Assembly: GCA_025769875.1 (NCBI GenBank)
Contig: JAGFNK010000016.1
Span: 62,001-126,000 of the forward strand
Length of the DNA: 64,000 nucleotides
Direction of reading: 5' to 3'
Origin: Russula earlei
Lineage: Eukaryota; Basidiomycota; Agaricomycetes; Russulales; Russulaceae
The notes beneath the pieces were generated by a model. The model did not search any database. It was not told the origin of the DNA and saw only the letters and a list, made by a program, of their open reading frames with translations. Below are positions 23,416 to 35,180 of the stretch, piece by piece. Position 1 is the stretch's first letter, and each line of letters begins with the position of its first letter. Made by a program: the position numbers and the translations under genes.

Positions 23416-24652
23416 ATGGGTTCTGCAACAACCAGCATCACCTCCAACAACAACAACAGCAACAACAACAGCAACAACACCACATCCGAACATCGTAAAT
23501 TGAAGGCGTCGGCGCCGGTATTGGGCGTGGGTGACCGAATCGGAGAAGGCGACACGTACCTGGTCAAGAATGTCCTTCCACCCGAGCTCGCAGAGACCGC
23601 CATGGAAAAGCTGTTGAAGGAAGTCGCGTGGAACGTGATGCATCACCGAGGTCCGTTGCCGTCGCGACACCACACCCTGGAACTCAGACTCAGAAGTAGC
23701 TAATAGGCGGCGAAGTCCCGCGACTGGTGGCGGTGCAAGGCGAGATCGATGCAGATGGCCAGTAAGTAAAAAGCACTCGACCGCACCCCCTTCGTCTTCC
23801 TTGACATCTGAATACCACCATCTCGACGTATTGATTTAAAAAAAAAAACACGCGCTATCCCACCCACATAGCTACCCGATCTACCGCCATCCGGCAGATG
23901 AATCGCCGCCCTTGCGCGCCTTCTCGCCCACCGTATCCGCGATTCGCGCGCACGTCGAGCGCGCGCTGCAGCACCCGGTGAACCACGTGCTGATCCAGCT
24001 CTACCGCACGGGCGCGGACTACATCTCGGAGCACTCGGACAAGACGATCGACGTCGTGCGCGGCTCGCGCATTGTGAACCTCTCGCTCGGCGCTCGGCGC
24101 ACCATGACGCTCAGGACTAAAAAGGACGCGACGACGACGACGACGACGACGACCGCCGCCGCCGAGCAGGGCCAAGGCCAAGGCGACGGCGATCACGCTG
24201 GCGGGATGCGGCGCGCGACCCAGCGCGTCCCGCTCCCGCACAACTCGCTCTTCGTCATGGGCCTCGAGACGAACGCCCGCTGGATGCACAGCGTGCACAC
24301 GGACAAGCGGCCGGAGGACGCCAAGGATCCTGCGGAGCGCGGCCGGCGCATAAGCCTGACCTTCCGCCACATCGGCACCTTCCTCACCGCTCCCGCCCCT
24401 TCTCCCGCTTCGCCTTTGGCTCCTCCCGCGGGACAAGGATCCGAGCGGCAGCGGCAGTGCATCTTCGGACAGGGCGCGACGGGGAAGACTCGTGCCGAGG
24501 CTGGACCCGTCGTGCGTGGCGGCGAGGAGGCCGAGCGGCTGCTGGCCGCGTTCGGGGCGGAGAACCACCAGAGCGAGTTTGATTGGGAAGGGGCATACGG
24601 GGATGGTTTTGATGTGCTGCACTTTGCCACCGGCGGCGTTGCGTTGGCGTGA
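23416..24652 (+). CDS. AlkB-family Fe(II)/2-oxoglutarate dioxygenase
   Basis: Model: exons 23416-23650, 23707-23761 and 23872-24652, GT-AG introns, 356 aa. AlkB enzymes oxidatively remove alkyl groups from nucleic acids. The spliced protein has the iron-binding HSD motif (His151, Asp153, within YISEHSDKT), the distal His236 in RWMHSVHTDK and the 2-oxoglutarate-binding Arg in GRRISLTFR. This spacing resembles ALKBH2/3. A low-complexity insert (Thr run, Ala, Gly/Gln; about 182-208) separates the HxD strand from the second half, and the N-terminus is Asn/Ser-rich. The chromovirus sits 149 bp upstream of the start. Whether the substrate is DNA or RNA cannot be told. Confidence 0.9.
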
Positions 24653-25846
24653 TACAGTCCGTTTCCGATACCTTCCCCCCCCCGGTCGCGACGAAGCTCG
24701 TCGAACGAGCACTTGAGTACCTCCCCGAGCCGTATATGCCTATGACGAACCTGCGGGAAATACCCAGGTCTGTTTCATCTACCAAATCCTTCCTTCAGCG
24801 TCGATTTGAGTCAGTCCCCTCTCCCCTCGCCTGCTTCTTTCATTGGACCTCCTTCCACATCAACGGCCTACGGTGCCATGACGAGGGTGTCAAATGACCC
24901 TGTGCCCTCAGCTAGAGGTGTCAGCGCCAGCACTCACGGGGCCCTTGGGATTTATCTTGTCATTCCATGTTTCATGTGATCCATCTCATGCTCAAGGCAA
25001 GGACACTCAGATCTTTCACGGTGGACGGCCGAAGCATGTCTGTCGTCTCCGCCGTTATACGAAGGCTCGAGTACCGTACACCGAGGAGATCCGACAAACC
25101 CAAAGGCTAAATTTGCGTCATGCAACTTACAGCTTTGATCTCCCATTTTCAGAACGACGCGTTGTCCGAGAAACCTCGTTTTATCATCTTTGCCGTCGCA
25201 ACGAGGGTAGCGGTGCATTCATCAGCAAATCATCAGAACCGGATAAAGGAACCATCATCACGCGTGGGTGATGGAGAGATTAGCCAATGCATCATGACCG
25301 ACATACTGGAACCGTAGCACGCGAATCGATGGCCTGGTTGATGACCGATGCCTGACGGCCATGTCTAGATAGCGCTGTGGGGTGGCCGTACGGCCAACTG
25401 TACGGTCACGAGACAAACGGAGACCGAGCTTAGTAGGAGTAGGATACTCTGTATCTGTATTGCTAAGATTCCATTCCAGACGGCCCCAAGGGCGCTCCGC
25501 GTGCGTGCGTGTGCCGTGCTACTAGGGAGGAAACCACACTTACAAAAAGCGGTTCATCCCCCGGGAACACGAGTCATTCCATGTCATATCATCATCACAT
25601 CCTGTCAACGACGGTTTCGTCCGCGCAAGGACTAGTGACGAGAGGGACGGGACAGGATGGATTTGGATACACTTGATAATATCAACAGTAGAGACAACGA
25701 CTGCCCCAGCGACGGCCGCGAAAAAAGAAAAAAAAAAAAAAAAAGTGATTAGTGGGTGGGAGGCGCACAGATGTACGTGTACGAATGACGAAATGGGGCG
25801 CGGCCGATAGGGTTCACGACAGGGAACGGTCGGTGGCATGGTCCTC
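24653..25846. other. Intergenic, no gene supported
   Basis: An open frame at 24649-24897 overlaps the AlkB-like stop codon and starts with protein-like sequence (PPPVATKLVERALEYLPEPY) before losing character. It may be a C-terminal extension joined by an unrecognised splice or a remnant. Beyond 24900 nothing is recognised. The 3' UTR of the convergent SUMO gene should lie in 25500-25846. Confidence 0.45.
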
Positions 25847-26540
25847 TCAAAGCCCTCGGCACCCGCCCACCTCTACAAAAGAGCCAGAGCGCAAAGTCAG
25901 AAAGATACTTTGCTGGGGGGGGAGCGATAAGAGACGACGTACGTTCCACCATGACGTCGATAGTGTCTGTCAACGACGAAACGAGAGTTTAGCAAAGAGG
26001 AGAAAACAGAAAGCACAAAAAAAAAGAGAGAGATGGGGCCCTGACCGTTATCCTCCATCTCCAACGACGCAGGCGTATCGTCGTCGTTGATTCGGGAGCC
26101 GTCGTACAAAAACCTGATTTATTTACGGGCACGGCGACAAGGGGACGAAGGATCATCGGTTTTGACTGGGTTAGGACCGGGGCTCGGTTAGGAAAGGGAA
26201 AGGGAGGCGGACCTGATGCTGTTAACGTCCTTTCCGACCTTGTTAGCGTACGCACCCTGGAGCTTGGAGAGCCTCGTGGAGCGTTTGATCTTGAAGTATA
26301 CCTCCTCGCCCGAGGACGAGACGACCTAAAGGGATCGCGACGTGTGTTGATACGGGGTAAGCGAACGCGGCGACGCAGAAGGCGCCCACCAGCCGCTCCA
26401 CCCACGGAGGGGGCGGGGGGGGGGACCCCCTCTCATTCCAAACTCTGGAGAACGCCTACCTTTACGTTGATCGTTTGGTTATCCCCCGAATCCTTCTCCG
26501 GCTTGATTTCTAGGGGCTGAGATGTGGCTTCTTGGGACAT
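25847..26540 (-). CDS. smt3: SUMO (ubiquitin-like modifier)
   Basis: Five exons on the minus strand, 26460-26540, 26213-26325, 26046-26113, 25943-25966 and 25847-25872, all GT-AG, give exactly 103 aa. SUMO is conjugated to lysines of nuclear proteins through its C-terminal Gly-Gly. The protein shows the SUMO fold signature (FKIKRSTRLSKLQGAYANK and FLYDGSRINDDDTPASLEM). It ends DTIDVMVEQVGG|CRGL, so Gly98-Gly99 is followed by a four-residue tail for a Ulp-type protease to remove. The flexible N-terminus contains Ile12-Lys13-Pro14-Glu15, a consensus SUMO-acceptor site, so the protein could form poly-SUMO chains. The gene appears intact. Confidence 0.97.
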
Positions 26541-26877
26541 TGTGTGGTGTGTACTTTTGAGCTCGAATCCGTGTGTGTGTGTGGGTTCAGTAAAGTGGGA
26601 TCCAAAAACAATATTTTCTTTTATCATAGCGGAAGCAGATGAGCATGATTCGGACGAAAGAGGGGGCCAGCATACCTGAAAGTGTCCGTGGAAAGGAGAG
26701 GAGGCCTGACTGAACTGATGATCAAGCTGCGCCCTAATAAGAAATGACGCAGCACGTGCTGAGAAAAGTGACGCGACGGACAATTGAATTACACACAAAA
26801 CATATCGTAGATGTATCAGAATGCGTGGATTGCTACAGCCTCCAAGAGAAAATAAAAAGAAATGGAAATCCGACCGG

Positions 26878-29800
26878 TCACCACCGTTTCTTGCTCGCCC
26901 GAGTCAACAGCTTCCGCGCTTTCGCATACTCCTCGTCCTCGTCGCTCGAGTCCGCCCACAAATCCCGATCTCGTCCGTTCCTCCCACGCCAACTCGCCTC
27001 CCCGTCGACGACGTCGTCCGAGCCGTCGTCGTGACGTTTCCTACCGTTCACCGCGCGGCCGCCACGAGTGCCAGAGCTACTACGCAGGGGCGCCGGCCGG
27101 CCGCCACGCTCCCACGTCTCGTCCTCGTCCTCGTCCAGCGCGGGTGGCGTGGGCGAGAACGTCGGCTGAAGCGACACCCTCACCGATTTGCGCCGCGTTG
27201 GGCCCCCGTTCGCCGAGATCGTCGACGTGCTCACGTCCGACTCGTCTTGTCCCGGGACGGCTAGGGTGGACGACGATGGGGGCGGTGCGGGTACAGCCGC
27301 TGGCGCTGGCGCCGCCAGCTCTTCTTCGGGCATTTCACGAACCGTGCGGAACGATGCGACCGACCCGCTGTCGCTCCCCTCGTCGTCACCGCGATCCTTG
27401 CCGTTGCGAGCCTGAGCGGTAGATTCCGATGCCACGACGACGCGTGGGGGCGCCGATGGTATCACGATAGGCTTCGGTGGCGGAGCGGGTGGAGGTGAGT
27501 AGTTCCGAAGCGCGCTGCGCAAGGGGATCTTCGGCGCCTTGCCTGGGGGCGTTACAGGCATCGACATGCGGGCTGGAGGCGGAAGCGATGAGGGGCGTTG
27601 TGGGGTAGATGAGGCTGCTCGTGATGGTGTGGCGAGCACGCTGCCCGGCGCAAGCACCGACTCAAACGCGATTCCGCGACCGCCTTCGCCGCGGAGGTTA
27701 TATTCCGTTATCGGTGGCGGTGCGCGCACGGTCAACAAGCCACCGACTGTGGTATTGCCGTCTGCAGATACAGAGGGCAGACCAGCGTTCGCGCGGTCCC
27801 ACGCCGCACGATTGTCTCGTGTGACACCTTCCACAAGCGCCATGAGCGACATCTGGCCGGACCCTGCGCGCCCCGCGTCGGCATGCGGTGGTGGAGGAGG
27901 TGCGCTGGCATGGGTGAGAGATTTGGTCTTCCGGTGGTGAACAAGCGAGTCGCTACGCCCTACGCTAGCTCCAAGCGTAGGCCGCGACGAAGGCAAGCCG
28001 GTTGCGTGCTCCCCTGCATCATCGGGTCTGCGTGGCGGTGGTGCACTTCCGGAAACGCGCAGGGAACTTTGCCGTGATACCTCCGTGCTCGAAGAACGAG
28101 CAAGCGTTTCGATACGCAGAACTGTTTTCGGTTTTGCGCCGGAAGTGGGGCGTGATGGTGTCGTTGATGCAGGGGCAGACACATGTGACGGGCTCGTGGA
28201 CACCGCAGATGTTGAGCGCGAGAGCGCTGATTTAGGGACGGGAGGAGGGACGGGACGGGATGTGTCCGACAAGGCGGAACGTTTTCTGGCAGATCCCTTG
28301 CGCGCACCCCGACCTCTAACCGCAGCTCCGTCACTGATCCACCCTTCATCTTTCTCCATTTCCTGTGCGATGCGTTTTTTGAGCTTCTGTGGCGTTGCCG
28401 GTGATTGAGGACGTGGACTGTCATGCGAGACACGCCGATTGAAGAACCGACGGCTCGGGGAACCGGTAGGTCCCTCGTGCTCGCTGTCGCTGTCCTCGTC
28501 GCGCCGTACAGCCCGTAGATTCGTCTCTGTACGTGTTTTCCACTTCTCCGTACGGAAGGAGTGGCTACTGCTAGTACTACCGCCACGGAATAGACCGGCG
28601 ATACTGCTGAGGAATTTACCGCTGCCTTTGCGCTCGCGATCGCGCGCTGTAACCGACACGGAATGGTGGGGAGGTGCCACAGTGGAAGACGCCGATTGGC
28701 TGAATGACCCCGTACCTGTGTTGTTACTTTTGTCGCGAGAGGGAGGACGTATAGAAAGACGGCGTGCGATGTTAGGATTGGTCGTAGCAGTGGCAAACCG
28801 GGCGTTTTCAACGACCTCGACAGGACGTGTGTCTTCGTCGCTTGAGGTATGCTCCAAGTCCTCGGGTACCTCGCTGAGGCGAGTCTTCAGAGTGGACGGT
28901 AGTGCAAGCTCCGAGATGGAATGCGCGGGAGGGATTTGAAGAGTAACAGAAACGGAAGATGACGATGGCATTGGGGGTCGTGGGGAAGAGGGCCGTGATG
29001 AAACAGGACCTGGGCTGGCCACACGTGGTGGTGTTCTAGCGCCCCGATAAGAGTACGTTAGTGAGTGAGGTAAGTGACAAGGCGCGAATCACACACGATG
29101 TTGGCGGATTTGCGGGCACAGGGAGAGACGACAAAGGGATATATATTTGAGAAGCTGACTGGGAAGGGCCTATGGAAGAAAGGTCAGAGCCTGGTGGGCG
29201 GTCGAGATCTGAGAGAAGCTTGTGCGAAGATGCTGTGAGGGCATGCTGAGCTCAGGAACAAAACGAGAGAGGACGACACGAGACGAAGATGAAGAACAGC
29301 ACTCCGTGCATGCGTAGTGAGCGTGGGGAGTGCACGAGTGTCAAGACATGCCCAACGCGTCCTGACGGGCGCCAAGGGACAATTCGAATTTGTCAGAAAG
29401 AAAAGAGAACGCATGCATGGAAGCCCCCCGCCAGCTCGGAAAATGAGAGATAGAGAGGACGAAGCGACACAACTAACCATCGAGGCCGTTCGGGGGGGGA
29501 GTCTCGATCCCCTCAAGGGCACGGAGACCCTCCTTGCCCATCTCACCCCAGTTCCAGCCACATTCCACCATAGCTTTGCACCTCACTTCGAGACCGCGAC
29601 GAACGGCGGAGACCCGGAGTTCATCCAGCTCCCTTTCCTTCGCGGCCAGATGTACCTCGCACGCTTGCAGCTCGGCCTGTGCCGCGCCGAGCTTGGACGA
29701 TGAAGGGCTGGGCGATGTGAAAGAGTTGAGAGAAGTCTGCGACGATTCGCCGACGGATGCACCGAGCGTGCCGATGAAAGAGTCGCGCGTGGGCTTCTGG

Positions 29801-30205
29801 TTCTTGGAGAGTTTGATGAGACGCGTCACGCTGAACCGGGATCTGCTGTTAGCGAGCGAGCACGACAAGGCACGGTGCCGAAGGGGGGCGAACGAACAAG
29901 ATCTCACGGTCTCGGATGACGTTTCCTACGTCCTCCTCGAGGTCCTTGAGCGCGCGCAGCTCTGCCTGCCACGCTTTAATGCTGGCTGCATAGTTACGAA
30001 GGGCATCGTCTGCACCAGCAAGGCTTGCTGCGACGGCGATGATGGCACGCGCTACCGGTGCGGGAGAGGCGGAAGCGTATGCAGCCAACGCGCCGAGGGA
30101 CAGCTGAGAGTGATTGTCGAGAAGGACGAGGAGTTGATTGTGGTATTCCTTCTCATTTGAGAGGAGACTGCTGAGAAGTCTCGAGTCACTTGGGCGATGC
30201 ACCAT
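26878..30205 (-). CDS. Conserved basidiomycete protein, helical N-terminus and Ser/Pro-rich tail
   Basis: Model: exons 29898-30205, 29478-29830, 29097-29169 and 26878-29035; 963 aa, all junctions keep frame. Start is ATG at 30205 (MVHRPSDSRLL). Residues 1-220 are helical (NEKEYHNQLLVLLDNHS; EEDVGNVIRDREI joining VTRLIKLSKNQKP; AQAELQACEVHLAAKERELD), resembling a BAR/coiled-coil membrane-binding module such as Ivy1-type proteins; that link is from memory and weak. Residues from about 245 are disordered, rich in Ser, Pro and Arg, and end with an acidic/basic tail (SSDEDEEYAKARKLL). The third exon (73 nt) sits in an otherwise long 430-bp gap and is the least certain part. I cannot assign a biochemical role. 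Confidence 0.75.
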
Positions 30206-30389
30206 GAGAAAACGAGGGTGGATGAAGAGGGAGGAGAGACATTATGGTTCCGCTCGATGCACAGTCAGCCAGTTTTAGTTTGGACTCGCGGTCCGATAAT
30301 TCCCTTGCACGTTACACTACTGACACCACAGGGTCAGGAAACCTGGGGGCCATGACGTGTGAGATGACGGGCAGTTGATCCGAAGTAAT
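30206..30389. promoter_or_regulatory. Short upstream region of the 963-aa gene
   Basis: This is the space between the minus-strand start codon at 30205 and transposon remnants starting about 30390. It is CpG-containing and unrepeated. No specific box is recognised, but the promoter must lie here if not displaced by the element. Confidence 0.35.
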
Positions 30390-31860
30390 TACAAGGTTTC
30401 TACGAATGGGTGTATATAAACCACTTGGCCCAAGCGAAGAGGGACCAAGTCGATCTCACTTGCCCTACAGGACCAACGGGTGCTCGTTCCGTCCATACCG
30501 CGTTGGAAATAAGTGGTTTGAACTCTACCAACTAGCAGACAGACGACTCTGCATCGCAAAGTCATCGAGAGGCTCAATACTAACCGTCGAACACCTAGTC
30601 ACAGCTCCCAGGACTCGGACTCCTCAGACGACCTACAAGAAGACAGACAGAACACTCAGCAAATCCGACACGCGCCAGTGAACTTACAACACACATCGGT
30701 CACCACCCCCATACGAAACTCCGACCATCATCATCCATGCCGCCGACGAAAGGCACACCCCTGCAACCAGAACCACCAAGCGCGGTAACACCAACAAACA
30801 CCACTACATGAACACGGCGACTGTAGCATTCACAACCACCACAACATCATCAGGAGCCGGCATTAGTGCTCCCGCACCCGCTCCCGCCGCGCAAGCGGCC
30901 GCCACTACTCCCGACGACGTACGTGCCGCTCTTCAGTGAGCCTTACGCCGAGGACCGCCTGGAGGAAGCGGACCTGGGCCCGGCACGAGGACCACCTCGA
31001 GGAGGAGGATTCCACGGACCCGGAGAGGGACCACCCGGAGGCGCGCCGGGTGCACTAGGAGGACCAATTGCTCACACTCCCCAATTACCTTTCGCACCGG
31101 CCGCCGACACCAAAGCTTCGGGAGGTCTACCCCAGATATTCACAGGAGATTGGGCCCTCGCGGAGGACTTTATGGATGAGTTACGAGCCTATTTGGGATA
31201 TAACGTGGATGTCCCTGGTTTCAACTCCCCCATTCGAAAAGTAGCACTGGCTCTCACCCTCATTAAAGGCCCGGCAGTTGTGGGATGGAGATGTGATATG
31301 GGGACTTGGATTGATAGCCTCGACCCCATTGCCGATAACATCCCAGTGGTTTGGGAGCAATTTCAGGTTGAATTCCAAAACCAATTCATGGATCCCAATG
31401 TGGACAACACACTCAAATGAAGACAGAGGGTCTGAAGATGCAATGGGCCTACATAGACCAATATATTGCAGATTTCAAACAACTTGCTTGAGAAGTGGGT
31501 CATATGCAGGGAGATGAACTGGTTACAAGCTCTTCCTGAAAGGACTCACTTGCATCATTGTCAACAAAGCAAAGTCCTCATGCATCCTATTCCAAACAAG
31601 TAATGACATGAAACAGAAAGCCATAGTCTGTACCAAATCCTGACAGCTCCAGGCCATACAAGGGCAAGTTATGGTGCAAGGTGCACAACCATTTGGACAG
31701 TGACAACAGCCACCCCCAACAGGTGCTCAATGACACCCCTTCTTTGCTCACCAACAACAAACCACAACTCATCAAATGCAATGACAAATTAACCAGTGCC
31801 TGTGGAGGAGAGTTATCCTTGTACAGATGAACAATGCAAGTACTGTCACCAACTGGGGGC
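30390..31860 (+). pseudogene. Gutted chromovirus Gag, relative of the 15.6-23.3 kb element
   Basis: The plus strand shows the same Gag in order: an N-terminal block (VGNKWFELYQLADRRL), the dipeptide-rich SSQDSDSS equivalent near 30610, a Pro/Gly-rich linker, then the capsid-like part (30866-31420; ALTLIKGPAVVGW, DSLDPIADN). After a stop at about 31418 decayed continuation is visible to about 31860. The first kilobase is CpG-rich and the rest strongly CpG-poor. No 5' LTR is found. Confidence 0.8.
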
Positions 31861-31979
31861 AGTGTCACTGACAAATTGTTTCACACATGAGACATGCATA
31901 GAGAGTCAAGCAAGGACACTAAGTTCTTGCAAGAATTGAGGATTTCAGTGACAGCAATGCCAAGGCAATTGTATACCAT

Positions 31980-32504
31980 TGTTAAGATTCTCTTGATTCT
32001 CCGACTGTCATCTATTCCGCTGACTCATCTGTGATTACTCATGTATTTGCTTATCGATCTGCTTACTGATTGCTTACTGATTGCTGACTGATTGCTTACT
32101 GATTGCTTACTGATTGCTTACTGATACTAGGAAAGAATGACTCACGCGTGAGTCATTTCTAACATTCTGAATTGCGCTTTTCGTATTTGGATACTACTGG
32201 TTCTCAGCTATGTGCACCCCGAGTTTCGTACGAATCGGATCAGTAGTTATCGAGATATCGTATAAATAGTCTGTGGTACCAAGCAGTCGAGCCTTACGCT
32301 CGACTTACACTTTTCACAAGACAGTTATCTTGTCAAATGATCTAAAACAAATTATAGTGCAGACTCTAACTGAAAGAGGCCCCTCTCTTTTCTACATTCA
32401 ATCTTCCTGAGATAATATCAAAGGGTTCGAAGTCTAGTGCTTGAACTATATCAAGCAACTCTTTCACCAGAAGAGTCGGTACTAAGATCTGTCAGATCTT
32501 AACA
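31980..32504 (+). repeat. Solo LTR-F (525 bp, TSD ACCAT)
   Basis: Complete, TGTTAAGATTC to CAGATCTTAACA, with ACCAT at 31975-31979 and 32505-32509. It contains a tandem array of a CTGATTGCTTA unit (about 32068-32127) and a TATAAATA box near 32263. Inserted in the gutted chromovirus. Unlike its surroundings it keeps CpGs, so it is comparatively recent. Confidence 0.92.
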
Positions 32505-32944
32505 ACCATGGAGAGGAGAGATGACAAACAAGTCTTCATGTTTGAAGGACTTATGAGTTTAGAGAGTTTCAGAGGTGAAGGCTTGATGTCTTGCAAGCAC
32601 ACAAGGTCAAGAGGCTAACCAGTGAGATTTCACAGAAGAACAAGCCTAAGGCTTGTCCTCTTCAGAGACAGGGTTTATATACATGTCTACTATATCAAAT
32701 AGTATCCTGATGGTAATGGCAAGGCAATCAAGGGTGGAAACAAGGATGAGTCATGTAAAACAAGTCATATGTGAGGCTTGTCTGGGTGGGCTGATCTGGT
32801 TGCCAGTCCAGTCTGAAGTACCAGTCCTGTGACAAGTATAAGCAACAGAATGAGGCAAATGGCTGGCATGCAATAGAGGCCCATGCTTCCAATGCAGTCA
32901 AGATGGTCATGCTGTCAAGATAAAGAGTAGCCAAGGCATTGACA

Positions 32945-33348
32945 TGTTAGCTCAAACTGTCTGGGTGGTCCACAGGCCCAGGCCACATAAGCATTTCAGC
33001 TCAGTTGCTGCAACACATATGATAGCAAATTGATAGTATGATCTAAGACAATTGGTAGCTAGCACAAAGCAATTGTGAAAACAGTTTGATAGTAAATACA
33101 GATAAAATAATAATTAGGGATGCTCTCAGATACTTAAGAGTGTTGTACATACAGTAGATACTTCAGTTTTGTCTCACAGAAACTGAAGTAAGTACTTACT
33201 ATCTAATGATCTTATCAGTAGCTGATTATGTGTTGTAGTAATATTTTATTAGGTAAATATAACACACTAGTTTCATCTCACAGAAACTAAATAATATTTT
33301 ATTAGATCTACTATGATCTAATGTACCTTATCACTGCATGATTCAACA
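32945..33348 (+). repeat. LTR-G copy, degenerate Copia-like LTR
   Basis: It starts TGTTAGCTCAAACTG and ends ATTCAACA. It matches the inverse of the copy at 42876-43355 across several blocks, for example the shared GACAATTGGTAGCTA and two CAGAAACT-type repeats. CpGs are absent. No TSD is visible. Confidence 0.6.
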
Positions 33349-33599
33349 CATGCTGCCCTCAATGAAGGTGTGCTCACACCACCATATGGAGCCAAGATGA
33401 ATGCCCTGAGAATAATGCAACAGATACATTACTAGAACAAGACCCAGTAATGACAGCAGACCAACAAACACAACTGGCTGAGAGGCTTGGAGCTTCTCCA
33501 GATTTTCCCTCAACCTGATCTGTTCAGCCTGGATCAGGAAAAGTGACTGAAATGTGTACATATCTAATCTAAAATCAATAACAATTAGATGTTACTTTT

Positions 33600-33787
33600 A
33601 CTCAGTACAAAAGAGGGCTGAAATGCTTACACTCCTTGACTTGGGAACCACAGAAAATTTCCTCAGCAAAAATTATGCTTGTGAGCTGCACCTACCTATC
33701 CAGATGCTTGGAGAGGCACAAACAAACTGAATGTGGATGGAACCCCAAACCAACATGGCCACATTTGAAACTATACTCACATTCAGA
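33600..33787 (+). pseudogene. Protease fragment of the gutted chromovirus
   Basis: The plus strand translates to LLDLGTTENFLS followed by a stretch matching the protease region at 20923-21132 (DSGATENFLS there), with one stop soon after. The catalytic Gly-Ala/Thr context is altered. It belongs to the same broken element as the Gag at 30390. Confidence 0.75.
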
Positions 33788-34301
33788 TGTTTGACCAAGG
33801 ATGGTCAAACTTTCAACTCCCTTTAGGTTTACATCCTTGCAGCTGTGCATGAATCAGATTGTAATTGTACCAGAACATGCACATTGACACCCACACACCC
33901 ACACACACCTCTCTTGCTTTGACCATGACTGTGCACCTACCATTGTATAGCAGACTATGGCTGGCCATGTATTGCTTACACACACCCTCTATTTCATTGC
34001 AAATTGACCACCCTGCACCACTCATCCAGCCTCAACTGAGCTCACCATCAATGATTGGAACTCCCCACCACCCAGATTGCCATGCATCACCATGATGTCT
34101 CAACACCTCAGTCATTGCATCTTGATTCCCCTTCTTGCCTCATTTTGAATTCCTTTCATCATATGCCTGCCTTTTATACAGACACTCCCTTGATTTTCAC
34201 TTGTATATAAGCACCTAGATACTATCTGGAAAAAAAATATTGGCTGTCTTGTCCTTTCTATCATCTGTCCAAGTCTGAGCAAAGTCATGGTGTTAGCTTC
34301 A
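33788..34301 (+). repeat. Putative Copia 5' LTR (LTR-H) with primer-binding site
   Basis: It begins TGTTTGACCAAGGATGGTC, an imperfect palindrome also seen at 11653. A TATATAAG box occurs near 34203. Just after the proposed end, TGGTATCAGG at 34304-34313 resembles the initiator-tRNA primer-binding site of Copia elements. The 3' LTR was not found, so the boundary is inferred. Confidence 0.42.
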
Positions 34302-34345
34302 GCTGGTATCAGGACTTATATGATTCTGAAGCCCACAAATCCTAC

Positions 34346-35175
34346 TGTCAAGACATGTACTGCTGATCACTAAGGACTCAGGAGCAGGTGGGCAAGGGTC
34401 AGAACAGATGGTATGCAGCATAGGTGGCATTGAACAGGAGGACGAGCCAAATGATGAGGAGGTACCAGATAGGGACTGGTACATGTTGCAAGAGACAAAG
34501 GCGAAGGCTAGAGGCCAGTGTAGTGAGAGGGCTTTAAACAAGGTGGTCATTGAGGAGTACCTTGAAGACAAGAGGGGACTTTAAACTGAGCAGTCACAGG
34601 GGAGTACCAAGGAAGATGAGAGTATCACAAATGGGACAGTCTGATGACTGCCATGCTACATTGGGGCTTATATACTGTGTACAGGGTCAATTACAAAGGA
34701 CAGGAACTATTCTAGACTCCTTGGTACCATCCAATAGGACTACAGAGGCATAAACTTGCTTGTGTCAGGTTTCAGGCTTACTGAGCACATTACTGATCAC
34801 TGTGGAGCGATGACATGCTTATGATGTCACTGTGGAGTGCTTGGTGAGTCAATAAGGTCATTGGGGAGTCACTCAGTCAGCTATGATGTCATTGGAGCCT
34901 AGATGACATCATATGAGTTATGCAACAGTTTGTAGGAGTTCATGCCGCTGTTTCAGGTTCTTGGTGGCTGAGTGGCCATGTGGCTGCCACACAATGATTA
35001 CCCAATTAGGAAATGGGTGCCTGGTCATGTTATAGTGCCTTTGCAATAGCAATATCTTATACTGCAGGAGGGATAGCCCAAGAAACAGAAGTGTGTTGGT
35101 GATGTAAAGTGAGAGAGGTCTCTCTTGAGTAGAATAGGACAATATATGGCCAGGTCCTGGCCTTGGTTCATAACA
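34346..35175 (-). repeat. Solo LTR-B (830 bp, TSD CCTAC)
   Basis: The plus strand reads TGTCAAGACATG to GGTTCATAACA with CCTAC at 34341-34345 and 35176-35180. It is the reverse of the copies at 41337 and 43425, from which it differs mainly by loss of CpG. Confidence 0.9.
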
Positions 35176-35180
35176 CCTAC

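Noticed and set aside
23855..24712. A 285-codon minus-strand frame
   Set aside because: It is antisense to the AlkB-like exon 3 and Arg-rich, as expected from GC-rich codons on the other strand.
27960..28811. A 283-codon frame within the 963-aa gene
   Set aside because: Same strand but another frame of the Ser/Pro-rich exon; no domain and no splice context.
30406..30681. Separate small gene upstream of 30866
   Set aside because: It corresponds to the N-terminal part of chromovirus Gag seen at 22500-22950.
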